Notes under the pieces: model-generated
Seen by the model: only the letters and a program-made list of their open reading frames with translations
What the model was told of the DNA's origin: nothing
Databases searched by the model: none
Program-made: the position numbers and the translations under genes
DNA from: Chinchilla lanigera
Taxonomy: Eukaryota; Chordata; Mammalia; Rodentia; Chinchillidae
DNA: 64,000 nt
Direction of reading: 5' to 3'
NCBI RefSeq assembly: GCF_000276665.1
Contig: NW_004955477.1
Location: forward strand, 5,718,179-5,782,178
Shown here: in pieces, positions 1 to 9,960 of the stretch
Layout: the number at the start of each line of letters is the position of its first letter
Numbering within the stretch: position 1 is the first letter of the stretch

Positions 1-1000
1 CTGTGACATCTTTAAGACAGGTTTCTTTCTTTAGCATCATGTATGCCAGCATCCTCCATGTTGAAACACATGACAGCATTTTCTTCTTCGTTCCTCAGAA
101 GCAATTTGTCCCACATGGGCTGGGATACCCTGGTGACTTTGTGGCTAAGCAGAAACCTCAACCATTTTTTCATAACTCCGTCCTTCTCTTCCTGACTCTT
201 CCAGGATTAGCACATCCTGTCCTACTGAAAACAAAAACACTCTTTAAATTCTGGAGAGGGTATTTAAGGAAATTCTTCCTGCACATGTTATTCAGAGTAA
301 AACTTTCCACAAATCTGTATTTTTCTAGGTCTTAGATGGGTGTAAGTTTATCTCTAAAATTCTGGACTATACCAAGGTGATTTAAATTTTTCCTTAACTT
401 TCTGTAAGGAACCCACAAACACAAAAGGGTTTGCCTGGCCATCTTTTGCTCTTTGTAACCAGTGTGTTGAACAACTTGCTCATCCTTTCTTAGCGGCCAT
501 TTGCTGCTAGCCTAAGGCCTTTGGGGATGCTTTGTGATTCTGTTGATTCCTACAGTTTTTAATGCATGCTGGAACTTTCCTGGCTTGTCCCACAGAGGAG
601 AAGGTGATGGGGCAAGGCTGTTCAGACCTCCTGGCCAGTCACAGAGTCCAGTCTGAAGGAAGCTCAGTCAAGTTCCTTCCCACAGCAAGACAAGTGGGCA
701 GTCATGGTGAGATTTCACCCACCAAAGTCCCAGTCCCCAAGAAGTTCTGCTGTCTAGACTGAGCCAGAGGCTTTTTGGGCCGACAAGTACCTCTGATTTC
801 ATTCTCTCAGGAAATGGAGCCACTCATTCCACAGTTGAGGAGCTTTCTACTTTCCAGGGGCATTTTGTTCCTTGGGTCTTCATTTCAGACCTCCTAGTCC
901 TCAGATTTTCCAGTCTCAGAGTAGAACTAGGAAGGCATGTTCCCCTAAAACTAGAAAAGTAGTTACAGAGATTGTGCTCAGAGTTGGGCCCACCTAGCAG
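1..1000. other. Unique sequence, nothing recognised
   Basis: No repeat consensus, RNA gene or coding region recognised. The open frames here are short and show no domain. Confidence 0.5.
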
Positions 1001-1015
1001 GGTGTGTGTATGTGT

Positions 1016-1053
<38 letters not shown>
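1001..1053. repeat. (TG)n microsatellite
   Basis: Nearly perfect TG dinucleotide run of about 50 bases with one GTA interruption near its start. Confidence 0.97.
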
Positions 1054-1055
<2 letters not shown>

Positions 1056-1369
1056 AGGTATGCTGAGCTGGCTACAGACTTTAGATTGGAGAATGAAGAA
1101 GTATTTCCCGTTGTTCTTTGAGCTGGAAAATCCAATAGAATAGGTTTGTCGGGACAAGTTGGGAATCTGAAGACAGAGTACCCTAAGAGCAGGTGAAGCC
1201 GCTCCTGCCAGAGAAGCATGTAAACCAGTGGCCCAATTTGGACCTCAGGCTAGGGTGGAGGGCAACAGCAAACTGGGGCTCTGATGCTGGAAGGGCTGAA
1301 GTCCAGGGTAAGTTGCCAAACAGAAGGCTTCCCAGTGAAGATCCAAGGACCAGAACTGGGGTACAAAGT
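1054..1369. other. Unique sequence, nothing recognised
   Basis: No recognisable gene or repeat between the TG tract and the B1 SINE. Confidence 0.45.
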
Positions 1370-1378
1370 GGGACTGGA

Positions 1379-1530
1379 TTTTTTTTTTTTTCTGAGACAG
1401 GGTTTCCCCATGCAGTTCAGGCTGGACTTGAGCTCACTTTGTAGCCCAGGCTTGTCTCAAACTTGCAACACTCCTCCTGCCTCAGCCTCCTGAGTGCTGA
1501 GATTACAGGCGTGCACCACCACACCTGGCC
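1379..1530 (-). mobile_element. B1-type SINE, antisense
   Basis: The plus strand starts with an oligo-T run and reads the reverse complement of a 7SL-derived B1, ending in the classic GCGTGCACCACCACACCTGG head. The element carries the internal duplication typical of rodent B1. It is flanked by a target-site duplication GGGACTGGA at 1370-1378 and 1531-1539, which defines its ends. Confidence 0.95.
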
Positions 1531-1605
1531 GGGACTGGAAATATAGAGTAAGATGCAATATCAGTGCAGCTTGACAGTCAGGGCCAGATCAGTGGCACTG
1601 GGGGG

Positions 1606-2021
1606 TGTCTTAGTCACTTTCTTGTTGCCGGGACAAAATACCAACCACTTAAAGGAGCAAAGGTTTATTTTGACTCACAATTACAGCCCATGGTCCACTG
1701 GCTCCAGGGCAGAATCGGCATGGCAGAAGGACCTGGGAGGAGGAAAGCTACTCATGTCATGGAAGCCAGGAAGCAGAGAGAGGAAAGAGGAGCCAGGGAG
1801 GGAGATGGACCCTTCTAGCTTCCAACCCCAGTGACCAGCCTCTTCTGGCCAGGTCTCACCTCCCAACCAGCACACTCAGCTGCTGAATTTACCAGTGGAT
1901 GTTTCTCCCAATGAGTATCATATACCAAGTGTAGTATGCAAATCAGATACCAACCATCCTTCAAAAGCTCTGCTTCTAGATATGAGAGTTTTGGGGAACA
2001 TTTCAGATCCAAACCATGACA
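1606..2021 (-). mobile_element. MaLR-type LTR (ERVL-MaLR), antisense
   Basis: About 416 bp starting TGTCTTAGTC and ending ACCATGACA, so it has TG...CA ends. Read antisense it shows the MaLR hallmarks: TTAGTCACTTTC head, GGTTTATTTTGACTCACA block, CATGGCAGAAGG, and an AACCATGACA end. Flanks GGGGG and GGGAG may be a decayed 5-bp duplication. Solo LTR; subfamily (ORR1, MT or MST/THE-like) not resolved. Confidence 0.75.
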
Positions 2022-2034
2022 GGGAGATATTTGG

Positions 2035-2160
2035 TAAATTGGATGAGTTATTTGAGGGATAGATGGATAGGTAGAGGGATGATTGGATGCTACGAAGATG
2101 GTTGGATGTGTGGAAGGAAGGAAGGAGGTAGAAGGATGAAAGGGTAGGTAGACATATGAT
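2035..2160. repeat. Imperfect GATG/GGAT and GGAA tetranucleotide tract
   Basis: Degenerate tetranucleotide repetition (GATAGATGGATAGG, then GGAAGGAAGGAGG and related units). Confidence 0.6.
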
Positions 2161-2253
2161 TGATCTACCCAGGATGGAGGATAGAAAAGATCATATCATG
2201 AAGGGCCTCTACGGAATTCAAATATAATGTAGGAAGCCATTTAAGAACTTTAA

Positions 2254-2422
2254 GGCTGGGCATGGTGGCACATGCCTGTAATCCCAGCACTTGGGAGGCT
2301 GGGGAAGGAGGAGCTTAGTGAATTCGAGACTAGCCTGGGCTACAAAGTGAACTCAAGGCCAGCCTGAATTGCATAGCAAGACCCTGTCTCAAAAAGACAA
2401 AAAAAAAAAAAAAAAAAAAAAA
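2254..2422 (+). mobile_element. B1-type SINE, sense
   Basis: Starts GGCTGGGCATGGTGGCACA, followed by the TAATCCCAGCACTTGGGAGG block and an internal duplication (two related 'AGCCTG' blocks), then CCCTGTCTC and a poly-A tail of about 23 bases. An RNA polymerase III A box and B box region are recognisable. Flanking direct repeats are not clear. Confidence 0.95.
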
Positions 2423-2440
2423 GAAAGAAAGCAATTTAAG

Positions 2441-4590
2441 CAGGGAACTGACAAGTAGAGTTGTATGTTTGATCAGTCTCTGTGATACATGTGTCTAACA
2501 GGCTGGTAAGAGGTGCAGACTAGAACCAAGAGACTAGTTGAGGGGTTGTTATAGTGAGTGATAATAATGACCTAGAATTTGGTAAATGCCAATGGAGTGG
2601 AGAAAATGGGCAGCTACCACAAAATTTTAAAAAATGCATATTTCAGAAATAGTTGGCTATTACTTAGATGTGTTAGTAAGTGAGGGAGACTTCCAGGATG
2701 ATCTCCAGTGCAGTGGGCAGCTGAGGGGATGGTGGTTTATTTTATCAAGATAATAGAAAAGAGTGTGAAGACAGGATTATCATGACTGTCACTGGCCTGT
2801 CTGCAAGCCTGTATCCTTCCCTGAATCTCAGGGCAGGTGTCAGTACTTCTTCACTCTTTGCTGAATCCCCTGACTTTTGTGTGGTGCCAGGTATGTGGTT
2901 CGTATCTGGAGCTGTTGGACTAACAAGTGAATATGATGAAGTTTTGGTTAGATCATCTCTGAGGACCTTCTCCCCAACTGTGCTGCTCTTGTGACATCCA
3001 CACAGGAAGGCAGAAAGGGGGTTGCATGAGGAACTGGAGGGTAGTGTGGAGAAGCTTTCACAGGTAAACTAGCATAGGGGAAAAGGCCTCCGTGTCTGGC
3101 CTCAGGCCCATGGTGACATGCCAGCCAGACCTTGGGCTCCTTGCCATGGGCACCTGTGTCTCACTCACTGTTCTGGGAACTTATTTGCAGAGGCTTCTTC
3201 CTCCTGACCCGTGGCACAAACAGGGAATACTGTTTTAAAGAAAGCTAGTATGGACAGAGTGCATGTTGCCTTCATCTACAGGAACAGTTTGGCATTGAAT
3301 CAAAGCCTCCCTATTTTGACATATCCCTGGAGAAGCAGGTCATTTGTTGCTTGGGTAGTCAGAGAGCTCCACACAGTGAGACGTTTGGCCTGAGGGGCTT
3401 TGATTTTCTCAAGGCTCTAAGGCTAAGGGTGAGGAGCCATTTGGTTTCTCCCTTAGTGATGCATTTCTTTCCCTTACTCTGAGGTAAATAGGCATAGAAA
3501 TGCATTCTCTGCTTTACCCTCCATCACAAGTGTCCCCTTCACAGAAATGCCATTACTGGGGGTCTCTCCTGGTAGAGGTGGCCATCAGTCATTCTTGCAG
3601 GATGTTCTGCCTTTGGCTTTGCACAACTGCAGGAAATCCCCTACACAACTATTCACAGGCTTCTGAGATGCATCAGTGTGTGGCCACACTGTGCACCTCT
3701 GTGGAAGGTGGACCAGGAATAGAGCTAGGAGGAACCTGCCAGAGTGCAGGGAGGTGCCTGAAGAAGCAACAGCAGATGCTGGGCCAGCGGAGAAGTGTCT
3801 TTCAAGTTCACTGAAAGGTGGGTGAGGAATGCAAGTATGGCTTCTTTCTTCAGGGTCTTCCCTTCACAATCAGGCAGGGAATAAAGCTCCTTCAACAATT
3901 ACATGTGAAAGGGAGTTGTACAGACAACTCAGCCCATGAGACAAAAAAGAGAGGGCTTCTCATTCCTCACTGTCACTCCATGTTTGCCGCCCCTAACAGT
4001 TCTGAAACAGAGACAACTTACGAGAGTCACCAGCCAACCTTCAAAATGAGACAGTTGAGCTGTTCTCGATGGGCCTCTACTGTCAGAAATCGTCCGCAAA
4101 CTCCACTCCTTTTGAGAATATCCACAGCATAAACTGTTTCTAACACTTTTCTTATCTGCTTCAAAAAGATTTTGGGTGTTTTGACTACCGTCCCAAAGAT
4201 AGGAGAACATTGTGCTCTCTAGTGAGAAAACTTCCTTAGGACAAATACAGCAGTGTAACTATATCACTCTTCCCCTAAATGATTTCATACTTACGTTAAG
4301 GGAAACAAGAAGTCATGCACTGAAATTCTCAAGTGGCTGAAAATAAATGCACTTGTTTAATTTGATCATGTAATTCATTAATTTAATTTGAGACCCCCAC
4401 TGGGCCCAAATATGAAGAAAAGACCTACGTGGAAGAAAAGTATACATGGAGAACAAATGCTCATTGGTGCATAAACTATTTGACTGATGTTGTTCACCTA
4501 CTATGTGGCTGAGCCTGCTCAAGATCCTGAAAAGAAAAAGAGCTCTCTGCCCTCATTTCAGGAGCAATCAGTAAAGACATGAATACAGCG
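2441..4590. other. Unique sequence, nothing recognised
   Basis: No repeat consensus, exon or RNA gene recognised. Open frames up to about 104 codons occur on both strands, but they overlap each other, have no domain, and are expected by chance at this length. Confidence 0.5.
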
Positions 4591-4599
4591 ATGCATATA

Positions 4600-4720
4600 G
4601 TGGCCAAAAAAATAAATTAAAAATGTGAATATCCTTCAGTGGGGAAAGGTTGCAAAAAGATAGTCTGTGCTTCCTTACCATGGAACAGTATGCAGCCCCT
4701 TGAAAGTATTCATCAGACCT
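4600..4720 (+). mobile_element. Old L1 3'-end fragment, sense
   Basis: Resembles the ORF2 C-terminal end of old L1s: '...AATATCCTTCAGTGGGGAAAGG' followed by a 'GGAACAGTATGCAGCC' block, the usual 'GGAATATTATGCAGCC' landmark. Short and diverged. Confidence 0.55.
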
Positions 4721-4729
4721 CTCAGGGCT

Positions 4730-5260
4730 GACAGGGCAGGATTCCTCTGCTGCTGTGACAAGTGAGAAGAGTGAGATGCATGACCTCCCTGAAGCCTATA
4801 CCTGTGCACGCTGATTCATCTGTAATTGTATGCACAGAGGTGTGCAAGGACATATTACAAGTCAACACAAAGACTGTGCAGAGCAGAAGTAAAAAAGAGA
4901 AGGAAGGAGAAGAAAGAAAACAAGGATTGTAGAAGGCTGTGAGTTTTAAAATATCACATATCCTGTGATTTATACCAAATTGATGTACATGGAGGAGGAC
5001 TTGTACCATGGGACAGCACTGAAATGTTAGCAGTTGTCCTTTCTTTTTATATTAGTTTTGCATTGCTCAAATGTTGTTACGGTAAGCATTTTAATCACCT
5101 TCATTTATGGATCAGAGAAGTTTTATTTTCTCCTTTTTATTTTATAAAGGTTCTATCTCCCTGTTTTTCATTACCTGTCTTTTTCTGCTCTTTATTTATA
5201 TTTTGGATTTCTCATATTAGAGAAACCATGTGAAATGTAAACTTCTGTGTCTTATTTATT
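4730..5260. other. T-rich sequence, no gene; possibly diverged L1
   Basis: 5020-5260 is T-rich on the plus strand and ends in a phrase (TTATTTATTTCACTTAAC) that resembles the antisense L1 3' region at 40,495-40,515. I cannot delimit an element. The rest is unrecognised. Confidence 0.35.
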
Positions 5261-5261
5261 T

Positions 5262-5407
5262 CACTTAACAAAAGATAGACGTAGAGCAAAGAAGGAAAAA
5301 GAAGGGGATCTGCAATAATTAAGATGTGCTATGTACATGTACCAACTCCCCCAAATGAATGTAATCATTATGCATTGCAAACGTGTACTAATAAAAAAAT
5401 TAATTAA
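5262..5407 (+). mobile_element. Truncated L1 3' end, sense
   Basis: Purine-rich start (GAAGGAAAAAGAAGGGG), then a module with CATGTACCAACT...AATGAATGTAATCATTATG...GTGTACTAATAAA and an AT-rich tail. The same module occurs at 13,804-13,912 and, inverted, at 6,083-6,140. It fits a lineage L1 3' terminus, truncated at its 5' side. Confidence 0.6.
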
Positions 5408-5510
5408 GGGCTGGGGATTTAGCTCAATGGCCCAGCACCTGCTTGGCAAGTGTGAGGTCCTGAGTTCTATTCCCTTCACCCAAAAAAACAAAAAAGCAAA
5501 AAAAAAAGAA
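5408..5510 (+). mobile_element. ID-type (tRNA-Ala-derived) SINE, sense
   Basis: Begins GGGCTGGGGATTTAGCTCAA (A box) and has a degraded B box (GAGTTCTATTCCC), then an A-rich tail with CAAAAAA units. Older than the copies at 26.4, 36.6 and 55.6 kb. It sits directly against the AT-rich tail of the L1 end at 5262-5407; the flanks AATTAATTAA and ATAATTAATAA may be the target duplication. Confidence 0.9.
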
Positions 5511-5775
5511 AATAATTAATAAAAAAGTTTTATTTTTATTTTGAAAAAGTAAGCTTGGAGTTTAAAGAAAAATAAGTACAGGTTATCAGAGGTATTTGCT
5601 TTTAAAGTTGGACAAGCCCATCTATGTTCAAAAGCTTCTCTTTTCAGAAACTTCCCCTGAACTATCTTCTTCAACTGTTAGGAAATAGTGCTCAAGTATT
5701 TGCATATCCAGAGGCCCATTTTTCCCCTGTGCTTTGTGTTAGAAGTCTGTTTCTGTTTTTAAAGAGTGCAAGTGA

Positions 5776-5859
5776 GGGCTGGGGAAATAGCTCAATGGCA
5801 CAGTGCCTGCCTGGCAAGCGCAAGATCCTAAGTTTGATTCCTGGTACCAAGAAAAAAAA
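5776..5859 (+). mobile_element. ID-type SINE, sense
   Basis: tRNA-derived head GGGCTGGGGAAATAGCTCAA, body with TGCCTGGCAAGCGCAAG, short A tail. Bounded by an exact 11-bp target-site duplication AGTGCAAGTGA at 5765-5775 and 5860-5870. Confidence 0.95.
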
Positions 5860-5870
5860 AGTGCAAGTGA

Positions 5871-6515
5871 ATCCTCTGGGCTTACATTTTATTTATCCAT
5901 CTAGCAATGCTGAAGCCTCGGATAAGTCTGTCATTTTACCTTGCCTTTGGACAAATTTTCACGGAGCATTTAAATGCATACTTTTTTGGTGTCTGGCCAT
6001 CCTGCTCATATTCAAAGAGCTCTCCTTTCCCTGGAACACCCCATAACTCCCTGAGGGATCTGTGGGATGCCAGACATGCTCTTTTTTTAATTTTTATTTT
6101 TATTAGTACACATTTGAAGTATGTAATGATTACATGCTCTTTTATGGAAAATATTTTGCCTGGGGCACATATTCTCAAGAAAAATTCTTGACTTTTAAAA
6201 TTCAGTATACAAGCAAAAATTGGCCCAGGCCTGTATGATTGGCAAAGCTGAGTGTCTCTGAAACACAGGAGACTGAGTGAAGGGGAATCTAAGGGAACGT
6301 GATGGGAGACGTGGGGGAAGCTCATCAGGAAATTGGGGACCACATTATGAAGGATGTCCCATGCTATGCAGAACTGAAGATTTTGAGCCCTAGAGGTAAA
6401 TCAGATGTGTCGAGCCACTCTGTTGCCCCACTGAAAGGCAGACAAGGATGGGTGAGTCGAGATTCAGAAGACCTACACGGAGCCAGAGTTTGGAGAGGCA
6501 TATCCCGTAGTTTCC
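5871..6515. other. Mostly unique sequence with one short L1 end
   Basis: No gene seen. 6083-6140 contains an inverted copy of the L1 3'-terminal module found at 5262-5407. The remainder is unrecognised. Confidence 0.45.
6083..6140 (-). mobile_element. Short L1 3' end, antisense
   Basis: Plus strand reads T-rich then ATTAGTACACATTTGAAG and GTAATGATTACATG, the inverse of the 3'-terminal module at 5355-5400. Only about 60 bp. Confidence 0.5.
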
Positions 6516-6610
6516 TTCTTTTTAAATCGGCTTTAATTGTTAGATTAGTTTTAAATTCACAGCAAAACTGAGTGGAAAATAAAGAAGTTCCCTAAATCCA
6601 CCTTCCCCCT

Positions 6611-6638
6611 ACACACACACACACACACACACATACAC
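6611..6638. repeat. (AC)n microsatellite
   Basis: AC dinucleotide run within the antisense L1M 3' UTR. Confidence 0.95.
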
Positions 6639-7448
6639 CGAGTCTCACACGTTTTAAATATTCTGCATGAGAGTGGCATATTTATTATTATGGAGCCATA
6701 TTAAAGTGTCATTTCCATAGTCATTTCCATAAAGTGTCTAATCCATAGTTGACATTAGAGTATATTGCTGGTGTTGTAGATAATATAGGTTTGGACAAAT
6801 ATATGACATGTATCCACTATTATAGTGCCTTACAGGGTAGTTAAATTCTCTCTCCCTCCCTCTGAACTCTGCAGGGAAACCACTGACAGTTTTTACTCTA
6901 TTCATGGTTTTATCTTTTTCATGATGTCATATAGTTGGAATCATACAGTATGTTGTCTTTTCAGATTGGCTTCTTTTACTTAGTAATATGTATGTAAGTT
7001 TCCTTGATGCTTTTCATGACTCGATACCTCATTTCTTTTTAGTGCTGAATAATATTCTGTTGTCTCAGTGCACTGCAGTTTGTTTATTCATTCTCCTACT
7101 TAAGGCCATCTTAGTTGCTTCCAAGTTTTACCAGTAATGAATCAAGCTACTGTATATATGCGTTTGTGTTTTCTTGTGCAGACATAAATTATCATTTTAG
7201 CAAGAAACAGGCTTGCAAAATCATATGATATGGTATGTTTACTTTTTTAAGGAATAGACAAACTTCCTTCCAGAGTGCTAGTACCATTGTTCACTTATAG
7301 CAATGAATGAAAGTTACTGTTCCTCCACCTTCACTAGCGTTTGGTGCTGTCAGTATTTTGGACTTTGCCATTTTAATAGGTGTATAGTGGTATTTTGGTG
7401 TTGTTTTAATTTGTAATTCTCTAATGACAGATAATCAGAATCTGTTTA

Positions 7449-7617
7449 TTGTTTTTTGTTTTTTGGTTTTTTTGTCTTTTTGAGACAGGGTCTCGATGTA
7501 CAGTTCAGACTGGGCTTGAACTCACTTTGTAGCCCAGGCTGGTCTTGAAATCACAATGATCCTCCTGCTTCAGCCTCCCAAGAGCTAGGATTACAGGCCT
7601 AGGGCACCATGCCTGGC
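7449..7617 (-). mobile_element. B1-type SINE, antisense, nested in L1M
   Basis: T-rich start, GAGACAGGGTCTCGATGTA, TTTGTAGCCCAGGCTGG, CCTCCTGCTTCAGCCTCCCA and an inverted B1 head near 7610. L1M sequence continues on both sides, so the B1 is the younger insertion. Confidence 0.93.
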
Positions 7618-7869
7618 GAGAGTCTTTTAAGCTTATTTTCCATTATGTATATCTTCTTTTCTGAGGTATCTGTTCAAGTCTTTGCCCCTTTTTTAATCAA
7701 GTTGTTCATTTTCTTAGTTTTTTAAAAAGAAAATTAAAATATAAAAAATAAATTAAAATTAAAATTTTAAATTAGAAAATTAAAATATATAAAAGAAAAT
7801 TTAAAAATAACAAAATAACAGCAAAATAGACAAAAACAAAATAACACAAAAACAATAAAAATGAAACAA

Positions 7870-8205
7870 GGTTTCAAAACAAAATGATAGGAATTAACAG
7901 TGGTTGTTATATTACATATTATTGTCTTCAACAAAGTTCCTCAGATTACCATATGTAAGAATGTGAGACTGATCAAACCATTAAAGAGCATAAAAAATAA
8001 TTTTTTTTCTCAATGGTTGTTGTTGAAAACACATAGTAATAAACATACATCCATTTACAAAATAGCATAGGAACAATAGAAACATTACAGAGTTATGCAC
8101 AGATTGGTAGTAAATTATCATTGGCTGCTGTAATATATGTTGGTATCTTCAAAGTGGCTTTTCAGGAAAACAAAGATATGCAAGAAAGATCTAACAAGTA
8201 GTTAC
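7870..8205 (-). repeat. Two diverged tandem copies of an L1 3'-UTR-like module
   Basis: 7885-7985 and 8110-8205 are related to each other (AACAGTGGTTGTTATATTAC / CATTGGCTGCTGTAATATAT, each followed by a TCTTCAA block and an AAGA...GATC block). Both resemble 9740-9830 and 40,160-40,255. At 40 kb the module lies directly downstream of L1 ORF2, which is why I call it L1 3' UTR. Confidence 0.6.
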
Positions 8206-8214
8206 AGCCTAAGG

Positions 8215-9120
8215 GTTGTAAAAAAATGGCAGGTTACCTCCTCATCAGTGACTCCTTTCACTGAGGTGTGATGGCTGGAAGAAAGGCCAGGATTGAAAAG
8301 AAGGACCAAGAGACTAGCACCAGTGTCCAACAATAGGCTGTTTATTTTTTCTTCTATGGTCATGATTATATGGGGCTCCTCCTTGAAAATAATGGTCTGG
8401 CCAGAGGGAGAAGACAGAGTGTGCCCTGCGCCCCTTCATTCATGTTTGACCAGCTGGTAGGAGGAGTCTGAGATCTGGGGCTTTCCCTTCAGAGGGCAGT
8501 CTGACCTCTAGTGGTCACCTTTACAGTCAAGGCATGGCCCAGGGGGCTTCTTAGGGCAGTCCCCCTTGAGATGGCCTGGCTTTTGACAGCCGTAGCAGAT
8601 GAATGTAGTCAACAAGTTCTTCTTGGGGCCCTGAGAATCAGACTTAGGGTCTGTTTCTCTTAGTGCTTCAACAAAGGTAGCTGTTTTTTCTCGGTCTCTT
8701 TGTTTTGTCTCCTTGGCCTCCTCCTCCTCACAGCTATAAAATACTGAGGAGGCAATTCTTACTAACATCTCAAGTGAGCCATCTGGGGCAAAAGCCATTT
8801 TTTGTAGCTTTTTTCTACTATTTGGGGCTGACTGAGTAATAAACTTATCTTTAAGACTAGTTTGTCCCTCTACTGAACTGGGATCCAGGGAAGTATGCTT
8901 TATTAGTGCCTCTTGTCTAAGAAAGCAGAGAGGTGTTCTCTCCAGCCTCCCAGTGCATTGGGATCCCACAACCACTTAGTGTCCTCTCCCCAACCATCAA
9001 CACAGGTGGCAGGAACATGTGGATGAAGTCCTCAGCCTGCTAGTCAGTCTCAGCACCATCAGGTGCAAAGTGTCCCAGGCAGGCAACCTAGACACATACC
9101 TTCTCATTGAAGGCGGTTCT
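8215..9120 (-). pseudogene. Class I (gammaretrovirus-like) ERV gag-pro remnant
   Basis: Old retroviral coding remnant on the minus strand. The open frame 8975-8508 (155 codons) ends the capsid and enters nucleocapsid. It has a capsid C-terminal phrase of class I ERVs (LKDKFITQSAP), an E/K-rich linker, and a zinc knuckle of C-x2-C-x4-H-x4-C spacing at 8597-8556 (CYGCQKPGHLKGDC). A second knuckle begins but is cut by an amber codon at 8510-8508. In the same frame, 61 codons further on, lies the aspartic protease motif DTGAS (8327-8313), preceded by a hydrophobic LLL. A second in-frame stop lies between them. Gag and protease in one frame separated by a stop is the gammaretroviral arrangement. 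The frame ends near 8215, where L1-like sequence resumes. Matrix, most of capsid, reverse transcriptase, integrase, env and recognisable LTRs are absent, so it is dead. Gag identity is secure; the exact ERV family is not. Confidence 0.85.
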
Positions 9121-9526
9121 TCAAAATCTGAATATTGGGCACCCATGTAATCCATGAAGTCTCACTGCAGACCTCTTCAGAGCTCCATTTGCTCCTCCAC
9201 TGCAGCCTGTACAGTTAGGGGAAGAAGGGTCTCCCCAGGTATTGTACAAGGTCCTCCTGGTTTCCAGCTCCCAAATGGCTCCCACGTCCCCAGTCAGCTT
9301 GACCTCTGAGTCATCGGGCATCAGTACTCTTGTGTTCTCTGAGTCCTTGTTCATCAGCTGCTCCTTCGCTGACTCTGGACATTTCTGGCTCTCAAGGACA
9401 GGGCCAAGAGTGACCCACCATGTGGCATGTTTTCCCGGAGATTTCTCCGTGTTGGGACTGTTTATGCATGTCTCCGGGTGGGCCTATTGTGTCAGTGCTT
9501 CTCTGTGGCATGGCATTTCTTGACTG
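9121..9526 (-). other. ERV-associated sequence upstream of gag remnant
   Basis: Lies 5' of the gag remnant on the minus strand and is probably retroviral leader or degraded N-terminal gag. A 77-codon open frame (9354-9121) has no motif I can name. Its retroviral origin is inferred from position only. Confidence 0.4.
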
Positions 9527-9690
9527 TGCAGCAGCGGCTGGCCCGAGGGCTGGCTCACATCTCCATGCCACTTCCCGGGCGCCTGCTGCCTGCCTTTCCG
9601 GGCACCTGCATGGCCTCCCGGAGTGGGTGCCTGTGGCCTGCCTGCCTCCCCAGGCACCTGCATGGCCGGGTGCACCAGACCTCCTAAAAA
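9527..9690. repeat. GC-rich section with imperfect tandem repeat
   Basis: Strongly GC-rich against an AT-rich surround. Two units of roughly 35-38 bp, 9581-9614 and 9629-9666, share GCCTG..GCCTGCCT and end in GGCACCTGCATGGC. Contains several CpGs. Its source (ERV leader, L1 internal sequence or captured host sequence) is unknown. Confidence 0.6.
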
Positions 9691-9960
9691 ATAATTTTAA
9701 AAAACCCTTAGAAACGATACAGAGCTTCACTAAACAAGATGATAGGAATTCACCAGTGGTTGTTATACTGAACATTGTTGTCTTCAGATTCGCTGTTCAG
9801 ATTACCAGATATAAGCATGCAAAACTGGTCAAAAATATTTTAAGTATTAACTGTTCCTTTCAATAAACCAATAGATGTCAGCAGTACAATTATCCCAGCT
9901 ATCCTTCTATATATACATATTTTTTCCCCTTCCTTCTTTTTCTTCTTTCCCTCATCCTGG

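Larger units (their letters stand above)
6520..7722 (-). mobile_element. Old L1M 3' part, antisense (segment 1)
   Basis: Reads the inverted 3' UTR and ORF2 C-terminal end of an old mammalian L1 (L1MA/L1MB/L1MC type). Landmarks are CACAGCAAAACTGAGTGGAAA, GACATGTATCCACTATTATAG, TAGTTGGAATCATACAGTA and CAGATTGGCTTCTTTTACTTAG. An (AC)n run lies at 6611-6638 and a B1 is inserted at 7449-7617. The same L1 resumes at 9961 after the composite insertion. Confidence 0.88.
7723..9960 (-). mobile_element. Composite L1 3'-UTR / class I ERV gag-pro element nested in L1M
   Basis: This 2.2 kb block interrupts an old antisense L1M: host sequence stops at TTTTCTTAGTTTTT (about 7722) and resumes with TAGTTTTTGAGTTTTAATAG at 9961, so the host reads through once the block is removed. 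TAGTTTTT at 7715-7722 and 9961-9968 is a possible 8-bp target duplication. On the minus strand the order is: L1 3'-UTR-like module (9960 to about 9695), a GC-rich section with an imperfect tandem repeat (9690-9530), gammaretrovirus-like gag and protease remnants (about 9350 to 8215), then two more L1 3'-UTR-like modules (8205-7870) and an A/T-rich end. The orientation agrees throughout. It may be a chimeric L1 transcript inserted as one unit; serial insertion cannot be excluded. Confidence 0.65.

Noticed and set aside
9392..9866. 127- and 148-codon open frames on opposite strands of the GC-rich island
   Set aside because: They cover the same GC-rich tandem repeat, where stop codons are rare; no domain seen.
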